A DNA stretch of 64,000 bases from Methylobacterium aquaticum (GTDB taxonomy: Bacteria; Pseudomonadota; Alphaproteobacteria; Rhizobiales; Beijerinckiaceae), in NCBI RefSeq assembly GCF_016804325.1, contig NZ_CP043628.1, positions 82,796 through 146,795 of the forward strand. The letters are read 5' to 3'. This document shows, in pieces, positions 47,350 through 55,137 of this stretch. The position numbers and the translations under genes were made by a program. The notes below the pieces were generated by a model that had not been told where the DNA came from, searched no databases, and was given only the letters and a program-made list of their open reading frames with translations. Positions within the stretch are counted from its first letter, which is position 1. Each line of letters opens with the position of its first letter.

Positions 47350-47574
47350 ATGCAGCTCACATTGTTCAAAGTGCTCCAATCGCTTAAATTGGACGACGAT
47401 ACGGCAACGAAGGTGGTCGAGGCACTGGAGGCACACATGGCCACGAAGATGAGGGAAGCGACTGCCGGCCTGGAGGCCCAGCTCAAGGCGCAGACCTGGG
47501 TGATTGGCGCGATCGGCGTGATGCTCGCGCTCACCAACTTCACGGTCATCTACCTCGAGCTCGTTGGTCACTGA
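47350..47574 (+). CDS. Small coiled-coil/TM protein
   Basis: It has 74 residues and starts behind GGAGG. A helical coiled-coil region (LDDDTATKVVEALEAHMATK, ATAGLEAQLKAQ) leads to one C-terminal membrane helix (WVIGAIGVMLALTNFTVIYL). The plan is like DUF1640 proteins. Role unknown; it is convergent with umuC, 50 bp apart. Confidence 0.6.
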   Translation: MQLTLFKVLQSLKLDDDTATKVVEALEAHMATKMREATAGLEAQLKAQTWVIGAIGVMLALTNFTVIYLELVGH

Positions 47575-47627
47575 CCGAAGAGGGGGAGGCGGCACGCCTC
47601 CCCTGCCCTCTCGGCTCGCTGGCGCGC

Positions 47628-48887
47628 TCAGACGCGCAGCAGCTCGTCCCACCGCGTCGTGTAGCGCGGCGAGTGGAATTCCGCCTTCAGCTTCCAGCCC
47701 CGGTCGAGCCCCGTGCCGGCAAACCGGACCCGGTCCCGGCCGTAGCGGCGGTTGATCGCGTCGATCGCCCCCATCAGCTCGACCCGCCGGTGATCGTCCG
47801 GCCGCAGGAACAGCGAGCCCTGCACGCTCCCGGCCGGCGCCAGATCGAGCAGCAGGATCCCGGTCTTCTTGTAGCGGAAGCCCGGCCGGTAGATCTCCCG
47901 CAACCCACAGAGCGCCGCCCGGATCAGCCGCGCCGTGTCCGCCGTCGCGATCGTCAGCCGGACATGCCGGGTCGCGTGGTACTGCGGCTCCTCCGGCTTG
48001 TGTCGGTTGGTCGACACCAGCACCGCGATCGCCGCGGCCGTCAGCCCCTGCCGGCGCAGCTTCTCGGCCGAGCGCGAGACGTAGGTGGTCAGCGCCTCCG
48101 CGAGCTCGTCAAACCCCTCCACCGCCCGGCCGAAGCTGCGAGCCGAGCAGATCGTCCTCGCCTCCGGGCTGTCCCGCTCCAGATCGAGGCAGGGAATCCC
48201 CCGTAGCTCCAGCACCGTCCGCTGGACGACAACGTTGAACCGCTGGCGGATCATCACCGGGTCGGCCGCCCGCAGTTCGAGCGGCGTCGTGATCCCGAGC
48301 GCCATGAGCTTCGGCGCCAGCCGGCCCCCGATCCCCCAGATGTCGTCGAGCGCGAGCTTGGAGAGGGCGTCGGTCTGCGCCTCCTCGGTGTCGAGCAGGC
48401 AGACCCCGCCCCGCGCCAGATCCTTCTTCGCGGTCTGGTTGGCCACCTTGGCCAACGTCTTCGTCGGCGCGATCCCGACGCAGACGGGTATCCCCGTCTG
48501 GCGTGCGACCGTCGCCCGAAGCCGTCGTCCGTGGCCCTCAGGATCGCCGAACCCCGCGAGCCCCAGGAACGCCTCGTCGATCGAGTACACCTCCAGGTCC
48601 GGGGTGAACTCGCTCAGGACCCGCATCACGCGCGCGGAGATGTCCCCGTAGAGGGTGTAGTTCGAGCTGAAGACCTGCACGCCCCACGCCGCGAACTCCC
48701 GCTTCCGCAGGTGAAAGGCGTCACCCATCTTGATCCCGAACGCCTTCGCCTCGTTGCTCCTGGCGATCACGCAGCCATCGTTGTTCGACAGCACCACCAA
48801 CGGCTTGCCCGAAAGCTCGGGCTGAAACAGCCGCTCGCACGAGGCGTAGAAATTGTTGCAGTCGACCAGGGCAACGAGTCCGGGCAT
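47628..48887 (-). CDS. umuC: Y-family translesion DNA polymerase UmuC
   Basis: It has 419 residues. The palm shows VALVDCNNFYASCERLFQPE and VYSIDEAFLGL with the catalytic acidic residues; then PVCVGIAPTKTLAKVANQTA, the HhH region LDDIWGIGGRLAPKLMALG, and a C-terminal little-finger domain. Full length for UmuC. It is 16 bp downstream of umuD on the same strand. With cleaved UmuD it forms the error-prone polymerase V; plasmid copies act in mutagenesis and DNA-damage survival. Confidence 0.95.
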   Translation of the reverse strand: MPGLVALVDCNNFYASCERLFQPELSGKPLVVLSNNDGCVIARSNEAKAFGIKMGDAFHLRKREFAAWGVQVFSSNYTLYGDISARVMRVLSEFTPDLEVYSIDEAFLGLAGFGDPEGHGRRLRATVARQTGIPVCVGIAPTKTLAKVANQTAKKDLARGGVCLLDTEEAQTDALSKLALDDIWGIGGRLAPKLMALGITTPLELRAADPVMIRQRFNVVVQRTVLELRGIPCLDLERDSPEARTICSARSFGRAVEGFDELAEALTTYVSRSAEKLRRQGLTAAAIAVLVSTNRHKPEEPQYHATRHVRLTIATADTARLIRAALCGLREIYRPGFRYKKTGILLLDLAPAGSVQGSLFLRPDDHRRVELMGAIDAINRRYGRDRVRFAGTGLDRGWKLKAEFHSPRYTTRWDELLRV

Positions 48888-48903
48888 ACGCGGATCATCG
48901 CCT

Positions 48904-49473
48904 CTAAAAAACGCGCGACGAGCCGGTGACCACGCCCCAGACCTGGAAGTCCGCTTCCTCCGGCACGGTGATGTCGGGAAACGCGGGGTTCTCCGCCTTC
49001 AGGATCACCTCGTCGCCGCGCTTGAGGTAGGTCTTCATCGTGAAGTCGCCGTTGAGGCACGCCACCACGATGCAGCCCGACCGCGGCCGGCGCGCCTTGT
49101 CGACCACCGCGATGTCGCCGGGAAACAATCCCCGGCCGGTCATGCTCTCGCCGGCGACCCGGACCAGGAACACGCTCGGCGCGCCGATCCCATGCAGCTC
49201 ATTGAGATCGAGCGGACGCTCCAGGCTGTCCTCGGCCGGCGACGGGAAACCGCACGCCACCGACGCCGTCACCAGGGGGGCGCTCGCGGAGGTCCGGACC
49301 TCCCCCTTCAGGAAGGCGCCGATCCCGCTCGCGGAACCGCCCCGGGCCGCCGCCACACGCCTGGCGGCATCCGCGATGTCGACTGGCAAGCGGACGACCT
49401 TCGTCGGCTCGGCCGGCGGCCTCCCCGCCCCTTCCCGGGGCCCACCCCAGGACGTCCGCTTGCTCTGCCGCAT
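48904..49473 (-). CDS. umuD: UmuD-type self-cleaving subunit with N-terminal extension
   Basis: It has 189 residues, longer than E. coli UmuD (139). The extra N-terminus is basic and ribbon-helix-helix-like (GAGRPPAEPTKVVRLPVDIA). The S24 domain has the cleavage site in ACGFPSPAED (Cys-Gly), the catalytic Ser in RVAGESMTGRGLFPGD and the catalytic Lys in AVVDKARRP. The extension may bind DNA, making it a possible autorepressor. The start was placed where RQSKRTSWGG begins. Confidence 0.9.
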   Translation of the reverse strand: MRQSKRTSWGGPREGAGRPPAEPTKVVRLPVDIADAARRVAAARGGSASGIGAFLKGEVRTSASAPLVTASVACGFPSPAEDSLERPLDLNELHGIGAPSVFLVRVAGESMTGRGLFPGDIAVVDKARRPRSGCIVVACLNGDFTMKTYLKRGDEVILKAENPAFPDITVPEEADFQVWGVVTGSSRVF

Positions 49474-49494
49474 CTGCCCGACCCTCCGTCTTGA

Positions 49495-49508
49495 AATCCG
49501 TAACGGAT
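49495..49508. promoter_or_regulatory. Palindrome upstream of umuDC sharing the repA operator half-site
   Basis: AATCCGT-AACGGAT, a perfect palindrome 22 bp upstream of the umuD start. The same half-site AACGGAT(T) forms the inverted repeats over the repA promoter at 49859-49897. No GTTC-N7-GTTC LexA box of alphaproteobacterial type was found. Confidence 0.5.
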
Positions 49509-49710
49509 ATCAAGCGCACGGGTTGCGCCCAGGGTCGAGAGTCGTCGCGCGTCAAGCGAAAAGACGCGCCGTAGGGTGTGAATTCAGTGGATAACCCATG
49601 CATCCGGACCCTGAGCAGCGCTCGCGACCGCGGTCGGACACCGCTGCAGGCAACCGCTCGGGAACACCGACGCGGGCATTCCCCTCATCAGCCACCACTC
49701 CCGATCGAAA

Positions 49711-49726
49711 GTTGGCCGCGGCCAAC
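49711..49726. other. parS site 1
   Basis: GTTGGCCGCGGCCAAC, a perfect 16-bp palindrome that fits the repABC parS pattern GTT-N4-GC-N4-AAC. Located 184 bp before repA. Confidence 0.85.
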
Positions 49727-49829
49727 TCCGGCTTTTCCCTCACGTTCAATGACTTCTAGAGCCTGGCGCCCTGTCGGATCCATCCGTGCTCACCATCCGC
49801 AAGGTAAGGATCCATTAACGATTAAATTC

Positions 49830-49897
49830 TTGCAAAGCTGAACTGTTTATGGATATATAAAACGGATTGGTACCGTTTTTTCGGCCAAATCCGTTTT
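49830..49897 (+). promoter_or_regulatory. repA promoter and operator
   Basis: A -35 TTGCAA (49830), 18-bp spacer and -10 TATATA (49854-49859). AAAACGGATT (49859-49868) and its exact complement AATCCGTTTT (49888-49897) form a 10-bp inverted repeat covering the start of transcription. Inside it AAAACGG...CCGTTTT (49859-49879) makes a second dyad. RepA of this family represses its own promoter, so this is the likely RepA/RepB operator. Confidence 0.7.
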
Positions 49898-49909
49898 CAA
49901 GGGCATAGC

Positions 49910-51130
49910 ATGTCGTCGCTCGCTGTATCTCAGGTAGAAGCCACTGCCTCTTCAGACGATCGCATATCGACGCATGCTCGTCTCCTCTCCGCCCAGCTAC
50001 AGTCAATGCGTGAGCGGTTTTTTCCTCCCGAAGCGCAGAAGGAGCTTCGTAGATTTTCTATTGGCGAAGTCTCTCGGCTTGTCTCCGTGTCTGACAGCCA
50101 TCTGCGCGCGCTGTCCCTGGAGCAGCTTGGCCCATCTCCTGAAATCCAAGCGAATGGTAGGAGACTGTATTCGCTTGCGCAGATCGGTGAACTACGAAAG
50201 TACCTGGCTGAGGCAAGACCTAAAGATGCAAAGAACTTCCTGCCATGTCGTGGTGAGGGAGAGCGTCTTCAAACCCTTGCATGCGTCAACTTCAAGGGCG
50301 GTTCAGCGAAGACAACAACCACCCTGTATCTTGCTCAATGGCTGGCCCTCCAGGGATACCGCGTCCTAGCAGTCGATCTCGACCCGCAGGCATCGCTCAG
50401 TGCCATGTTCGGGATCCAGCCCGAATTTGACCTTCGCTGGGGTGATACGCTCTACGGCGCTATTCGATACGACGATAAACGCAAGCCTCTGCGTGACATC
50501 ATTCGTAAAACCTATTTTCATGGACTCGATCTCGTTCCAGGTAACCTCGAACTCATGGAGTTTGAGCACGAGACCCCCAGCATGTTGTCCAGTCCTCAGC
50601 GTGCCGACGGAGGGATGTTTTTCGAGCGTGTCGGCCATGCTCTCGCTTCAGTGCAAGAGGACTACGATCTGGTCGTCATCGATTGCCCGCCGCAACTCGG
50701 GTATCTGACCCTCGGGGCGGTGTGTGCCGCGACTTCTCTCCTGATTACGATCCACCCGCAGATGGTGGACGTCGCGTCCATGTCCCAGTTCCTGCTGATG
50801 GCCTCCGATCTGATGCGGGTTGTCCGCGAGGCCGGTGGCGATCTCTCCCACGATTTCATCCGCTATGTCGTGACGCGCCACGAGCCGCACGATGGGCCGC
50901 AGAGCCAGATCGTTGCTCTCCTGCGCAGCCTGTTCGGGGATGACGTTCTTGCCGCCTCCGTCTGGAAGTCCACTGCGATCGCCGATGCCGGCCTGACGAA
51001 GCAGAGCCTGTACGAACTCGAGCGGAATAGCGTCGGCCGCGCGACCTACGATCGGGCTTATGAGAGCCTGGACGCCGTCCATCGGGAGATCCTCGGGCTC
51101 GTTCACAGGGCCTGGGGACGGGTCGCGTGA
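49910..51130 (+). CDS. repA: RepA (ParA-type partition ATPase)
   Basis: It has 406 residues and starts at ATG 49910. An N-terminal helix-turn-helix region (RFSIGEVSRLVSVSDSHLRA) precedes the ParA ATPase: deviant Walker A in VNFKGGSAKTTTTLYLAQWL, A' motif VLAVDLDPQASLS, Walker B YDLVVIDCPPQLGYLTLG. The length is typical of RepA of repABC plasmids. It is followed by repB after 235 bp containing two parS sites. It segregates the plasmid together with RepB and represses the operon. Confidence 0.93.
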   Translation: MSSLAVSQVEATASSDDRISTHARLLSAQLQSMRERFFPPEAQKELRRFSIGEVSRLVSVSDSHLRALSLEQLGPSPEIQANGRRLYSLAQIGELRKYLAEARPKDAKNFLPCRGEGERLQTLACVNFKGGSAKTTTTLYLAQWLALQGYRVLAVDLDPQASLSAMFGIQPEFDLRWGDTLYGAIRYDDKRKPLRDIIRKTYFHGLDLVPGNLELMEFEHETPSMLSSPQRADGGMFFERVGHALASVQEDYDLVVIDCPPQLGYLTLGAVCAATSLLITIHPQMVDVASMSQFLLMASDLMRVVREAGGDLSHDFIRYVVTRHEPHDGPQSQIVALLRSLFGDDVLAASVWKSTAIADAGLTKQSLYELERNSVGRATYDRAYESLDAVHREILGLVHRAWGRVA

Positions 51131-51182
51131 GCCGCAAGCCTACAACCCGGGACCCCTCTTCCATGATCTCGGGCGCCGGAAG

Positions 51183-51198
51183 GTTGGCCGCGGCCAAC
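51183..51198. other. parS site 2
   Basis: Perfect GTTGGCCGCGGCCAAC in the repA-repB gap, 93 bp before site 3. Confidence 0.85.
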
Positions 51199-51275
51199 TC
51201 AGGCCGGGACGTCGTGGCCGATTGGGGCCAGCCCTTATGTTCCGCCGCTGCCGCCCGCGCCCCCTCCCCCGAAAA

Positions 51276-51291
51276 GTTGGCCGCGGCCAAC
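51276..51291. other. parS site 3
   Basis: Perfect copy in the repA-repB gap, 90 bp before the repB start. Flanked by AAAA and TTT, extending the palindrome to AAAGTTGGCCGCGGCCAACTTT-like symmetry. Confidence 0.85.
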
Positions 51292-51365
51292 TTTCGCGCC
51301 AGCAGCACCTCACAGCACCGACCCATCCCGGCTGAGTCCGTCCACACCGCTTGGAGGCGGGCAGC

Positions 51366-52679
51366 ATGAAACGCCGCGACGCAATCCGGGACCTGTATGC
51401 CCCGAGCCCCAACCTCGGAAAGTTGGCCGCGGCCAACTCGCCTCCGAGCACCGGCTCGGATCAGCCCGCCCCCCCTGCTGCCGAGGCCGTCAGCCCGACT
51501 CCCGACCCCGAGAAGTTGGCCGCGGCCAACTCCGGTTCAGGCACTGACGCGGGCCAGGCTATCGATGTCGGCTCCCACCGAACCGAACAAGCACCTGAGT
51601 CCGAAAAGTTGGCCGCGGCCAACTCGCCTCGCCACACCGCCACGGGTCTGCCCGGGCACCCGGGTCACGAACCGACCTCTCACGCCCCTGCCACAGAGAA
51701 GTTGGCCGCGGCCAACTCTCGTTCCGCCGACCCGTCACCGGACGGAAGGGTACCAGCAGGACCCGTCCGGGCAATGAGCCTCTCGCTTTCTCGGATGGAC
51801 GACGATCGCCGCGCACTCCAAGCAGCGCTGGCCAGGGGGCAGACCATCGTCGACCTCGACCCGGCTTTGATCGATCCCTCCTTCGTGAAGGACCGGCTCG
51901 ATCATGACGGTGGTACCTTCGGCGAGTTCAAGCGCCAGATCGAGGAACACGGGCAGGAAGTCCCGATCCTAGTCCGCCCGCATCCCACCCGCATGGGACG
52001 GTATCAGGTCGCTTACGGGCACCGGCGTTTGCGGGCCCTGACCGAACTTGGTCGTCAGGTCCGCGCCGTCGTACGCGAGCTGAACGATGCTGACCTCGTC
52101 GTCGCCCAGGGTCTCGAGAACTCCGCCCGCCAGGATCTGAGCTACATCGAACGGGCGCTGTTTGCCTGCCGCCTTGAAGACCACGGCTTCGAGCGGACGA
52201 TCATCACGAACGCGCTTTCCATCGACAAAGGTGAGCTGTCGAAGCTGATCGCCGTCGCACGAGCCGTGCCGGAGAAAATCGTAACCAGGATCGGTCCCGC
52301 GCCGAAGATCGGTCGCCGCCGCTGGGTTGCTCTCGCCGAGCACATCAAGACCCCGTCCGTCGCGAGGGCGGTCGAGAAGGCCGTGATGGATGACGCCTTC
52401 GTGGCGCTCGACAGCGATGCACGCTTCGCCAGGATCGCCGCACTCGTCACTCCCCAGAAGCCCTCTCCGGCCACATCGAAGCTGTGGGAAGGGCAAGGTG
52501 GTCAAGCTACAGCAGAGATCTCCCGCAAGGGTGCAACCGTCACCCTGGCCATCAATCGCGACCCCTCGTTCGGTGAATTCGTCGCCGCGCGCCTCGACGA
52601 ACTTTATGCCACGTTCCTCCACCAGCAGGCGTCCGAGGCCCGGAGTTCCGAGGATGAAACCGCGCCAGGCCGGCGGTGA
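51366..52679 (+). CDS. repB: RepB (ParB-type partition protein) with parS sites in its own coding sequence
   Basis: It has 437 residues and starts behind GGAGGCGGGC. After MKRRDAIRDLYAPSPNLG come four KLAAANS repeats beginning at residues 19, 50, 81 and 112, each the translation of a parS palindrome, separated by Pro/Ser/Thr-rich spacers. The ParB core starts near 140: IDPSFVKDRLDHDGG, EEHGQEVPILVRPHP, YQVAYGHRRLRALTEL, GLENSARQDLSYIERALFAC, then a HTH (TIITNALSIDKGELSKLIAV). No repC follows, unlike a normal repABC operon. The repeats make the N-terminus about 100 residues longer and presumably unstructured. Confidence 0.92.
   Translation: MKRRDAIRDLYAPSPNLGKLAAANSPPSTGSDQPAPPAAEAVSPTPDPEKLAAANSGSGTDAGQAIDVGSHRTEQAPESEKLAAANSPRHTATGLPGHPGHEPTSHAPATEKLAAANSRSADPSPDGRVPAGPVRAMSLSLSRMDDDRRALQAALARGQTIVDLDPALIDPSFVKDRLDHDGGTFGEFKRQIEEHGQEVPILVRPHPTRMGRYQVAYGHRRLRALTELGRQVRAVVRELNDADLVVAQGLENSARQDLSYIERALFACRLEDHGFERTIITNALSIDKGELSKLIAVARAVPEKIVTRIGPAPKIGRRRWVALAEHIKTPSVARAVEKAVMDDAFVALDSDARFARIAALVTPQKPSPATSKLWEGQGGQATAEISRKGATVTLAINRDPSFGEFVAARLDELYATFLHQQASEARSSEDETAPGRR
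51422..51437. other. parS site 4 (inside repB)
   Basis: Perfect palindrome, translated as LAAAN within KLAAANS at repB residue 19. It is 146 bp from site 3. Confidence 0.85.
51515..51530. other. parS site 5 (inside repB)
   Basis: Perfect palindrome, exactly 93 bp after site 4; KLAAANS at repB residue 50. Confidence 0.85.
51608..51623. other. parS site 6 (inside repB)
   Basis: Perfect palindrome, exactly 93 bp after site 5; KLAAANS at repB residue 81. Confidence 0.85.
51701..51716. other. parS site 7 (inside repB)
   Basis: Perfect palindrome, exactly 93 bp after site 6; KLAAANS at repB residue 112. Confidence 0.85.
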
Positions 52680-52697
52680 TCGCCTCGCTTTCCGAAA

Positions 52698-52713
52698 GTT
52701 GGCCGCGGCCAAC
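52698..52713. other. parS site 8
   Basis: Perfect palindrome starting 19 bp after the repB stop codon. Confidence 0.85.
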
Positions 52714-52739
52714 TCCGGTGCTTCGTCGGTAGGGTGCAG

Positions 52740-52842
52740 GGCGCGTCCCTCCGGGACCGGGCTCTACTCGCCGCCTGCAACGGCTCCCCGAACCCGCTTA
52801 TGCGGTTTCGGCCCTTCGGGTGACGATCAACCTCGCGCGGCC
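52740..52842. repeat. Dispersed ~100-bp repeat, copy 1
   Basis: It begins GCGCGTCCCTCCGGGACCGG and contains CTCTACTCGCCGCC, GGCTCCCCGAACCCGCT and CTTCGGGTGACGATCA, ending CTCGCGCGG. Copies 2 and 3 lie at 54112 and 55669. Several internal short inverted repeats suggest a structured or protein-binding element. Confidence 0.75.
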
Positions 52843-52938
52843 CTCCGAGAGGGCTGAGGGCCGCAATAGGCCGGACCTCACGAAACACCCCGCCTCGCAG
52901 GCCTCCTTGCGTCGGCCTCTATCCCAGCGCGCGCCGAG

Positions 52939-53319
52939 ATGGTCGACGGCAACCTGATCCACATCATCGACGGCGATACGGTCGAGTTGGCCGGGGAACG
53001 CATCCGCCTCGTAGAGCCGGACGGTTCGGAGTTCTCGAAGCCACGCCGCAACACTGAACTCGCCAAGGGCCTGCGCGCTTCGGGGCGCCTGCGCCAGCTC
53101 CTCAAGGGGCCGGTCAGGATCGAGCGGACCGAACGCTATCGCCGCACTCTCGCGTCTGTCGTGGCACCTGAAGGCAAGGTGGCCGACATCCTGATCCGGG
53201 AAGGACTGGCGATTCCCTACAAGCCGGGCTTCGAGGCCTACCAGCAGTGCGCCGAGCATTGGTGCCCGGGACAGGGCAGGGGGCCAACGTCGCCCGTTCA
53301 GGGAGGGGAACGGTTCTAG
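52939..53319 (+). CDS. Staphylococcal-nuclease-like protein
   Basis: It has 126 residues: HIIDGDTVELAGERIRLVEP, LAKGLRASGRLRQLLKGPVR, RYRRTLASVVAPEGKVADIL and REGLAIPYKPG. This follows the SNase fold order, with candidate catalytic Arg (IRL), Glu (GSEF) and Arg (YRRTLA) retained. There is no signal peptide and the C-terminus (GQGRGPTSPVQG) looks random, so the end may be altered. The start codon lacks a good ribosome-binding site; the gene begins within 100 bp of repeat copy 1. Confidence 0.7.
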   Translation: MVDGNLIHIIDGDTVELAGERIRLVEPDGSEFSKPRRNTELAKGLRASGRLRQLLKGPVRIERTERYRRTLASVVAPEGKVADILIREGLAIPYKPGFEAYQQCAEHWCPGQGRGPTSPVQGGERF

Positions 53320-53432
53320 TTGAAGGCCATTGGTCTGGCAGTCACACCAGCCTGCCGCCCGTTGGCCGCTCGGTTGGCGTCACCCGCGGGCCGGGCCTCC
53401 GTGACGGAGAACACCCCGGTCCGCCGCCCTGC

Positions 53433-53906
53433 TCACCCGATTGCGAACAGCTCGAGTTGACCGGGCGCCACCCGCTTGCGCGACGATCGCTTGGCCGGGG
53501 CCGGCCTGGACATGAGCTTAGGTTGCATGAACGACGGCAGTGCCTCGCCCGGCTTGCCGTGCAGAACCGCGCCTATGATCGAGCTGCCTTCGCCATGCAG
53601 CAGCACGTACAGGACGAGGCTCGAGGCCCGTAGGATCTCTTGCCGAAGCGGCTCGTTGACAGGCAGCCCAGAAAGCGCCGCCATCAGGCACGACAGGCCG
53701 ACCGAGGCCACGCCCATCGCCTCGAACTCGATTTCGCGTAGTCCCCACCGCTGACGCGAAGCCCCCGCCGTTGTCGACGGGAACGGGTTGGCCGCGACCA
53801 CCGTCGCCTCATCAACCACGAAAGCCGCCAACTGCTCGCGGTCGATGATCGAACCAGCTCGCAACACGCCGGCGATCCGGCGCTTCTGATCCGCGGTGTC
53901 CTGCAA
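53433..53906 (-). CDS. Hypothetical protein
   Basis: It has 157 residues: TADQKRRIAGVLRAGSIIDR, EQLAAFVVDEATVVAANPFP, IEFEAMGVASVGLSCLMAAL, and a helical LRQEILRASSLVLYVLLHGE followed by a basic tail (PAPAKRSSRKRVAPGQLELF). Looks like a real folded protein. No domain recognised. Confidence 0.6.
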   Translation of the reverse strand: MQDTADQKRRIAGVLRAGSIIDREQLAAFVVDEATVVAANPFPSTTAGASRQRWGLREIEFEAMGVASVGLSCLMAALSGLPVNEPLRQEILRASSLVLYVLLHGEGSSIIGAVLHGKPGEALPSFMQPKLMSRPAPAKRSSRKRVAPGQLELFAIG

Positions 53907-54070
53907 CGAAGCCCCCGATCCACCTGACCATCTTCATGACCCGAGCGGGGTCGATCAGCCAAGCTCCCATGCGAATGGTAGGGGAGGGGCCGGACAAGCC
54001 GAACCAGGTTGGGGCCGATGCGCCCGCGGAGATATCAGGCCACTTACACGATCGCCCCACCCTGGAAGAA

Positions 54071-54086
54071 GTTGGCCGCGGCTCAC
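54071..54086. other. Degenerate parS-like site
   Basis: GTTGGCCGCGGCTCAC: the left half is intact, the right half has changes (CTCAC for CCAAC). Probably inactive. Confidence 0.5.
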
Positions 54087-54111
54087 TTATACGCCGCGCA
54101 AAGAGGGAAGG

Positions 54112-54215
54112 GCGCGTCCCTTCAGGATCGGGCTCTACTCGCTGCCTGCGACGGCTCCCCGAACCCGCTGTCGCCGTGTCGGCCTTTCGGGTGACGATCA
54201 ACCTCGCGCGGCCCG
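54112..54215. repeat. Dispersed ~100-bp repeat, copy 2
   Basis: It begins GCGCGTCCCTTCAGGATCGG, then GCTCTACTCGCTGCC, CGGCTCCCCGAACCCGCT and TTTCGGGTGACGATCAACCT. It is the most diverged of the three copies in its middle part. Confidence 0.75.
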
Positions 54216-54392
54216 CACTCACCGGAGAGGTCATCTCCCGGTCTGGAGATCCGCAGCTGGCCGCCTTCAGCGCGCAGCCGCTCCTCCGGTCTCGCCGTGA
54301 CACCCTCTTGGCTCGTCCGGGGCCAATCAGCCAGGCTGGCTCGTGCCCGGCGTGGGTCAAGCAATCAGGCCCGCCGAACCGGCTTTGCGCTG

Positions 54393-54896
54393 CTACGCGC
54401 GGAGAGAGGCCGTTGCCTCCCGCACAATCGACTCTGTTGGCCGCGGCCGTGACGGGATCCGGATCACCCGGTACTGCCCCAATGCCAGCAACGCATCGCG
54501 TGCCCGATCATTCTCCGCATCGTGGCTCGCGTCGTCCAGCTCGACCACCGCCTCGACGCTGCCCGTGTCCGGGTCGATCACCACGAAATCCACGATCTTC
54601 TGGCCGAACCGGTTCCGTGTCCGCCAGAACTCCTTGCGACTGAGACCCCGCTGCGGCTTCAGAAGTGCCCCCATCGAGACCTGGCAGGACACGTGATGCC
54701 CCGGCAGCACGCGCCGCAGGTACTCGAGGACCTCGATTTCAGCCCTTGTCAGGAAAGCCTTTCGTTCGATCCGCGGGCCCATTCTCCGGCGAAGTACCGC
54801 CAGCAGTGCACCGAGGATACCAAGTACACCGATGGCACCTATTATGGTCATAATGTAAAATGGCAGCATGTTCAGTGTATTTACAAATTTATTCAT
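54393..54896 (-). CDS. DUF2726 protein with N-terminal membrane helix
   Basis: It has 167 residues: one transmembrane helix (IIGAIGVLGILGALLAVLRR) and a C-terminal restriction-endonuclease-like domain: FLTRAEIEVLEYLRRVLPGH, FGQKIVDFVVIDPDTG, AVVELDDASHDAENDRARDA and QYRVIRIPSRPRP. DUF2726 proteins show the VDFVV...VVELDD pattern with candidate nuclease acids. Role unknown. The C-terminal coding region contains another parS-like sequence at 54436. Confidence 0.8.
   Translation of the reverse strand: MNKFVNTLNMLPFYIMTIIGAIGVLGILGALLAVLRRRMGPRIERKAFLTRAEIEVLEYLRRVLPGHHVSCQVSMGALLKPQRGLSRKEFWRTRNRFGQKIVDFVVIDPDTGSVEAVVELDDASHDAENDRARDALLALGQYRVIRIPSRPRPTESIVREATASLRA
54436..54451. other. Degenerate parS-like site within the DUF2726 gene
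   Basis: GTTGGCCGCGGCCGTG: the central 13 bases match parS, the last three do not. Confidence 0.45.
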
Positions 54897-55137
54897 GTGA
54901 CGTATCTCAATATATAGAATATTTGAGCTTTTTTTAGAAAAAATATGATATCATCTACGACGCTTTTGTCAAGGCAGTTATTAAATATATGCTCGTTTGC
55001 AAGCTCTCATGTTGGAGCGGTTATATGCATCGTCTCGATCCTGCGGCCTCGCGCAACGTCATGGTGTGCGTGTATATGAACATGCGCAGCCGTATAAGCC
55101 CTAAGTGATCACCGGGTGTATCAATCGTGGGGGAGTC

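Larger units (their letters stand above)
53907..54392. other. Gene-free interval with degenerate parS and repeat copy 2
   Basis: It holds the degraded parS at 54071 and the repeat at 54112-54215. No gene is supported. Confidence 0.5.

Noticed and set aside
49474..49560. LexA (SOS) box before umuDC
   Set aside because: No GTTC-N7-GTTC or CTGT-N8-ACAG sequence could be found; only the ATCCGT/ACGGAT palindrome is present.
51183..51716. Regular repeats resembling a CRISPR array
   Set aside because: The repeat is a 16-bp perfect palindrome matching parS, spacers are 77 or 130 bp, four units are coding, and no cas gene is near.
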